Positions 59,209 through 64,000 of a stretch of DNA of 64,000 nucleotides are shown piece by piece. Both the position numbers and the translations under genes were made by a program. The stretch comes from Cyanophora paradoxa (taxonomy: Eukaryota > Glaucocystophyceae > Cyanophorales > Cyanophoraceae): positions 310,001-374,000 of the forward strand of contig QPMI01000569.1 in assembly GCA_004431415.1 (NCBI GenBank), written 5' to 3'. A model generated the notes under the pieces. The model made no database searches. It was given only the letters and a program-made list of their open reading frames with translations, and was not told the origin of the DNA. The number at the start of each line of letters is the position of its first letter. The stretch's first letter is position 1.

Positions 59209-59484
59209 TTAGACGGCAGTCGAGGATCGGGCATGAGCATGCTTACTTCGAGCCGGGGTATCAGCCGCCCTGCGAATGAGCGCGCTTCGAATGTACGCCG
59301 AGCAGCGGTTGCAGCGCTTGTGTTCGCCTTGCTGGCGCTGGCGTTGGCGAAGGAGCGCGCCGTGCACGGTACGCGTTGCTTCGCGCTTAGCGGTGGGTTG
59401 GCCTAGCTGGAGATTGCGCTGGCTAATGAGCGCGCTATGAACGATGCGACGACCTGCGCGTGTAGCGCACGGGGTGTCGTTCAC
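59209..59484. repeat. Degenerate triplicated segment
   Basis: AATGAGCGCGCT-like units occur at about 59276, 59350 and 59425, with diverged sequence between. The minus-strand frame through it shows the same triplication at protein level (IVHSALISQRNLQ, TVHGALLRQRQRQ, YIRSALIRRAAD). No function recognised. Confidence 0.5.
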
Positions 59485-59529
59485 GGCGCCGGGAATGCAT
59501 GCTGTACCCCTAATTGCCGGACTTGACTC

Positions 59530-60221
59530 TTGCAGAGACGCCTAGGCATGTCGTTGACGAATACTTCGCGTCCCATACTCGATTCCGGTTCCAAGAAGCG
59601 ATCGAGAGGTATGTTCTCCGTGTGCTTGCTCCGTTCGCTGCTGATGCGAGTGCATGCTGCGATTTGCGCCATCGCAGATACGTCGCCCACATCCGATATA
59701 GTGCTAGCTGCTTCTTACGCGAGACCGAATCTCGATTTAGCTTCTTACCGCGACATTTCTGAATCAGTGAGAGTCAGCGGCCGCGGTTCCATCACCGTAC
59801 TGGAGGCCATGAGCCACATGACCCCCGACGTTTTTATAATCAAGAATCCCTGCACAGGCGCCATCGTAGCAGTACCACCTGGGCCTGCAGCTCTGCGCGT
59901 GAGTAACAACGAGTATACTTCTGCGTACGATGTGATTGCGTCCGTTCAGCTTACGGACTGTAATGGAGGTACCTGTACGCATGTAATCTTGGATGATGAT
60001 CAACTATTAACCCCATCTTCACCTCAGAGTACGACTTGATGATAAAGGCCTTCGATTGTGCTGGCAGTTGGGACCCCGATCGCCGGTGGGCCGAAATCTA
60101 CATGAAGTGGAATGGAACGGTCGTCAAGCACGTCGTAAATCGACCTGATGTGGATCCAGATGGATGGCCGCTGCATGATGATATGTACCACGGAATGTAC
60201 GACGATGTCGGTCAGAATTAG
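59530..60221 (+). CDS. Unrecognised two-exon gene, about 210 residues
   Basis: Exon 1, 59530-59968, and exon 2, 60028-60221, join in phase across a 59-base GT-AG intron (donor GTACCT). The protein contains SVRVSGRGSITVLEAMSHMT, PDVFIIKNPCTGAIVAVPPG, NEYTSAYDVIASVQL, then EYDLMIKAFDCAGSWDPDRR and WAEIYMKWNGTVVKHVV, ending DDMYHGMYDDVGQN. The middle is beta-rich and well formed, and the first 80 residues are less convincing. No family recognised. The in-phase splice supports a real gene. Confidence 0.45.
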
Positions 60222-60661
60222 GGCAAGGACGCGCGCCGTACTACATATACGTGTTATGGCAGTCAGTTCACAGTTTCGTATCGATTACTGTTTCCTATCT
60301 CTGACACCTTCTATTCTGCGCTCTACTACTTAGTTTTGTCTGTATTTATTGAATGCGCACATTGGCACTTGCTACCCTCAGCTTGCTTCACTTGACTTCT
60401 ATTCCAATATCATCCACTCATACTACCTCGATCCCTCCTCACATGTACATGTTTCGTACTATGCTAGCTGACTAGGCCTGGACTACAGTATAGTAAGCTT
60501 AAGCCGCCGGAAGAGAACTCTGCCGGGGTCCGATCCCTTGCTGCAACAGAGGCGTCGAATGCAGAGCTTACCACACCGCGGCCGCACCCGTGAAGATGCG
60601 CACATGAAGAATATGGGTCCGATCACCACCGCAAGGAGGGTTTAGAGATCACATGCTGTAG

Positions 60662-61985
60662 TTACTTGGGGTTGGGGGGAGTGAAAGAACTGTAGTAGCA
60701 GGGGGTCGCAGGAGTTCGGCAGGAATAGTGTACGTAGCGACGTACTCTGTTGGGGTCCGATTCCCTTGCTGCCACCGAGGCGTCGAATGCAGCGTTGAAG
60801 GCATCGTAAATCTCTTGTGTGAGAAGCGGCAGACCGTTGTGTGTGAGCTGCCGCCTAGCGAAGAACTTGATGAGGTCACGTCGGAGCCTCTCGTACCAGG
60901 CGTAAACTCTGCCGCATGTGTAACCGCCAGCAGCGTACACATGCACGTTCGCAAATTTCTTCATGAACTGGCCGCAAACACAGTATTAACTTTTCGGGTG
61001 AACTCGACACCAGCCGCGATGATCGTATAAAATAGAAACGCACGGGGTGCACTCCTGAGGGAAGCAGACCGGTGTCCCTTCGCAACCAATCCAATCCAGG
61101 TGACGCGCCCTCAGATTCCTGCGCACAACATTTGAGTGTCATCAAGTAGTTGCAGGACGCCAGCTGCGGAGGCAGGAGGCATTATGCACTCGAGTTCGGA
61201 TCTTGATCGCGGGTTAACGTCTTCGATGCCTGAAAGCGATGACGCAAGAACGCGATCGCGGAGGCCAGCAGTAGTATTTATTGTATGCGAGAGAGTACGT
61301 ACTCCAGCTCCCGTGTCTTGCACGTATTTCAAAATCCGGGGCACGGAGTAATACGGATGATGCGTGGTTAATACGTGACCATTTTCAACGTAGTAGAATG
61401 GGTGCAGGAGGCCCAGGTAATCCACGTTGATGGAATTGTGTGCGTGATGAGGGTCATACACGCTGCAAACGTTGCGACCGGGTGGCTAAGGTCGTCTCCT
61501 GGCACGTAGATTGCACATGCAGCGAGGTCGTACGATGATACTATACGCTCAATAGTATTCGAACCCATGACACTGATCTGAGCAACAAGATTTGAAAATC
61601 AAAATGAGACCGTTCAGAATATTCTGCATGTAACAGGCACCTGCAGAGGTAGGACCCCTGGGCCATGATCTGGACGCCGTAGGCAAAAGGTGCACAGAAG
61701 ACATCCACGGTTTTATTCTTTGGTAGGTAAGGCGCGACTCGTTCTGCGGAGGCGCGGGCTGCAGCTTGGTAGAAGGCGGTGACAACGCGAGTGAATTCTG
61801 CAACGGTCGAGGCTTTTACGTAGATGTCGATATCGTTCCTGCAGGCTACTATCAGGACGAACGGTTCGCGCTCACGTTTTCGCGCATGCATGCGTACAGT
61901 GCCATTCGGTAGGCTATCGGCGGGCACGTGATGGCTTTGAAGGGGAGGCCACCTGTGCGTGTAGAGAGGATGCGTATGTATGTAT
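60662..61985 (-). CDS. Nucleotidyltransferase-like protein, spliced (tentative)
   Basis: Minus strand, in order: GGLPFKAITCPPIAYRMALY (about 61950), ACRNDIDIYVKASTVAEFTR (about 61830; DIDIYV fits the paired acidic residues of nucleotidyltransferase folds), VDVFCAPFAYGVQIMAQGSY (61.67 kb), ERIVSSYDLAACAIYVPGDD (61.53 kb), VDYLGLLHPFYYVENGHVLT, SVPRILKYVQDTGAGVRTLS, and a last exon to 60662 (MKKFANVHVYAAGGYTCG; LIKFFARRQLTHNGLPLL). The series IQII-like, then FDLSCC-like, then R-x-x-KY, is one I recall from nucleotidyltransferase-type proteins of large DNA viruses, sometimes fused to ankyrin or PARP modules. Exon borders are approximate, and the family match needs a profile search. Confidence 0.4.
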
Positions 61986-62754
61986 ACGTAGGCATGGAAC
62001 GATGAGCGAAGGACGGACCTGATATGAACACGCAGCTTGGTATGTCAGAAGGAAGGTACGAAATTAAGGCGTGGTCGCGGAGACGCTCCCGAAAGCCGCA
62101 GGGTGTGCATAAAAGCCGTCCATCACAGGCAAACCTGGTCCAATGATCCCATGATCCCGGCAGCCATCGTCAATGGCCCTTCCGAGCATATCACCGCTCT
62201 GTAAAAACTGGAGTAGGAGCACGCATGACATTAGCTATAGTACCATGTGTTTACCGGATGCGCAAGCAAAGTATAGAACATGCGTGTGTGCGAACCTCGT
62301 GGGCGCGATACATAGATCGGTGGTGGTGGGCTTGTACAAGGCACTCAGATTAAAGCGCGCCGCGAGATATGATGCTAGCTTTCGCCGAGGATGATTGATC
62401 GCGCCTGTGATATCGTACAAGTCGTACATGGCCGCCGAGGAACAGGATATACGGAGAGAGACTGCTGACAGCTATTCTCGGAAGTGTCGCTGACGGAGCG
62501 ATAGCACAGGGGCAGATGCTCGCGTCGGGAAGGATACTGGGAAGGAAGAGACGACGGAATGGTTTTGGGTATTTTGGGCTGTGACGCGGACGCCCTCATA
62601 CGAGGGTACAGGCCCGAAGAGTAAAAGTGACCGTTGTACAAGCACTAGGAGAGATCACTGAGGCCAAACAATAGCGGCGCGTTATGCAGAGCGGAGAAGT
62701 GCGAGAGCGAACGAGGAAGAGACGGCTTCGACCCCATAGGAACACACACGTCGG
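61986..62754. other. No gene recognised
   Basis: Mixed-composition DNA with only short frames on either strand. Confidence 0.35.
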
Positions 62755-63367
62755 CAGAGTCAGCAACAAGCGCACGTAAGGCAGTTCAAGAAGCGGCTGA
62801 TGATACGCAAACGGACAAGCGGCCAGAACCAGAGGTGCGTGTGCATTTGCTGGCGGGATTGAAGAGATCGCCCAACGAGTACGCCCATGCGCGCATCGGG
62901 CTGCGCAGGGAGACCGGAGAGATGATGATAGCGATTGCCCGTCGTGCCACTGGGCGGAAATCTGCAGAGTGCGGAGGGTGCAGATCTGGCGTTGTGTAAA
63001 ACCTCTGCATCTGAAAACGACTGACGGCTGCTATTGTTGCGGCGTTGTAAATTGCAGGCAAGGCATGTAAGATGGCGGATGGCGAGGTGCAAGGCAGCGA
63101 CAGCGACAGCACAGTGACGACTCAAGTAAGTGAATCGAGAATTTCATGCCCGCATGAATTGCTATCAGATTGATGGCTTGCATTTCCGTATTGATTGCAG
63201 TACTGACGACCCCGATATTCCCAATTCTTCCTATTTCGGACGGGGACTCTATAAGAATGAACGGCCTCCTGACGAGGCTGCAGAAGGTATCGATCGAAAT
63301 GGTAATTTTGACGGAGGCAATTGATGAATTGGCATCAAGCGACCAGGAAATAGTTGCTCTGACATGA
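62755..63367 (+). CDS. Unrecognised small spliced gene
   Basis: Exon A (about 62755-62960) reads KAVQEAADDTQTDKRPEPEV, RVHLLAGLKRSPNEYAHARI and GLRRETGEMMIAIARRATGR. Exon B (about 63061-63126) reads MADGEVQGSDSDSTVTTQ with a TAAGTG donor after it. Exon C (about 63237-63367) reads DSIRMNGLLTRLQKVSIEM and VILTEAIDELASSDQEIVAL and ends in TGA. It is mostly helical. The start codon is not resolved. No family recognised. Confidence 0.4.
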
Positions 63368-63607
63368 GAAAGAGCTCTGTGCACGCATGGTGTTCATGCA
63401 GTTTTTTAAGATCGAGCATCAGCATCTTGAGACGGCAATCCAGTTATTTCCGAGTCAAGAACAGGCATAGGCCTGCCGACTCTCGATGTGTATCCGAATA
63501 TCAATCATAGTGTATGAAGTATAGAATTACAGGCTACATAGGGGGAGCGGCACGGGTCCAGAGGGCGGTGTTCATAGGTGAGAGGACGTTGGAGGGCAGA
63601 TGCATAG

Positions 63608-63916
63608 CTATAGGGCGAGGGCAACGGCTTCAGTGACGACGCGTAGCCGGTGCAAATGTTCGAATCGGAGGTCCGGGTCGGCGATCTTGAGGCGCCGAGA
63701 GCGGTCTCTAAATCTATGCTCACAGACCGAGTCACGGGCGAAGGCTTCCCTATAGCACTGGAGGGTGCGGGTGCACCTGCGCAACTTGCATGCCTGATCA
63801 TTGGAGAGGTCATCGTCGGCGGCTCGCACACGCAATGCGGCCGGAGGCGGCAAAGGCGAGAGCGGAAGGAGCAAGGACGTCGGGCTCCAGAGGTACCGTA
63901 GCTTCATTTCGACCAA
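63608..63916 (-). CDS. Unrecognised open frame, 102 residues
   Basis: Minus strand from ATG at 63916: MVEMKLRYLWSPTSLLLPLS, then AADDDLSNDQACKLRRCTRT, LQCYREAFARDSVCEHRFRD and LKIADPDLRFEHLHRLRVVT. The second half is helical and Cys/Arg-rich and looks coding. The last 90 bases of the window contain nothing further that I can support. Confidence 0.35.
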   Translation of the reverse strand: MVEMKLRYLWSPTSLLLPLSPLPPPAALRVRAADDDLSNDQACKLRRCTRTLQCYREAFARDSVCEHRFRDRSRRLKIADPDLRFEHLHRLRVVTEAVALAL

Positions 63917-64000
63917 GTGAAGCTCGCGCAGATGGTCATGTACTGCGCAATGAGCTGCGGGCGAGTCAGCAGAGAGGCGGGGTCGGAAGCTAAAGGTTTA

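Overview
The window looks like nuclear DNA of a eukaryotic microalga. Most of it is very GC-rich, and its genes are cut by short pyrimidine-rich introns. Many of these introns begin with GC instead of GT: in the SNF2 gene I count about nine GC-AG and six GT-AG junctions. A haptophyte-like alga is my best guess from composition, GC-AG introns and gene content, but no marker in the window settles the lineage.

Region by region. (1) 1-6.42 kb is an AT-rich, intron-free, one-strand block that looks viral: five paralogous fibre/adhesin-like proteins (one cut by the window edge, one frameshifted), a small phage-type protein, a four-cysteine mini-protein, and a SpeD-type S-adenosylmethionine decarboxylase with all three catalytic residues. 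It ends in stem-loop and iteron-like repeats and a perfect 29-bp inverted repeat. (2) 6.5-8.0 kb is a complete Ty3/gypsy-type integrase with no reverse transcriptase, followed by 56-bp tandem repeats. (3) 9.6-20.3 kb is intron-rich host DNA: a TMEM53-like protein facing a SMARCAL1-like annealing helicase across a 167-bp divergent promoter, then a WD40-repeat protein and a multi-pass membrane protein. (4) 20.3-29.5 kb is a transposon graveyard: a 3.19-kb CACTA-type element carrying five 143-bp repeats, a 219-bp MITE with TA target duplications, a 536-bp hAT-like insertion whose empty site is present in the same window, and a 974-bp tandem duplication. (5) 30.2-33.9 kb holds an unrecognised three-exon gene and an RWP-RK transcription factor gene. 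(6) 34-36.9 kb is a second AT-rich stretch, with a 328-bp direct repeat. (7) 37-64 kb is rich in small spliced genes, many unrecognised: a C2H2 zinc-finger plus SAM-like protein, coiled-coil proteins, a transposase-like gene tail-to-tail with a basic protein gene, a divergent histone H3 variant with an extra residue in loop 1, a gene with two SUMO-like domains, and a nucleotidyltransferase-like gene. Two loci about 15-18 kb apart (40.2-40.9 and 55.6-58.3 kb) share both an undescribed protein family and a conserved non-coding segment.

The best candidates for something new are the viral-like island (modular fibre array plus SpeD), the H3 variant, and the paired loci with the new Cys-rich family. 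Exon borders were set by eye from homology and splice-site phase. Coordinates of spliced genes are outer limits, and single-base shifts are possible.
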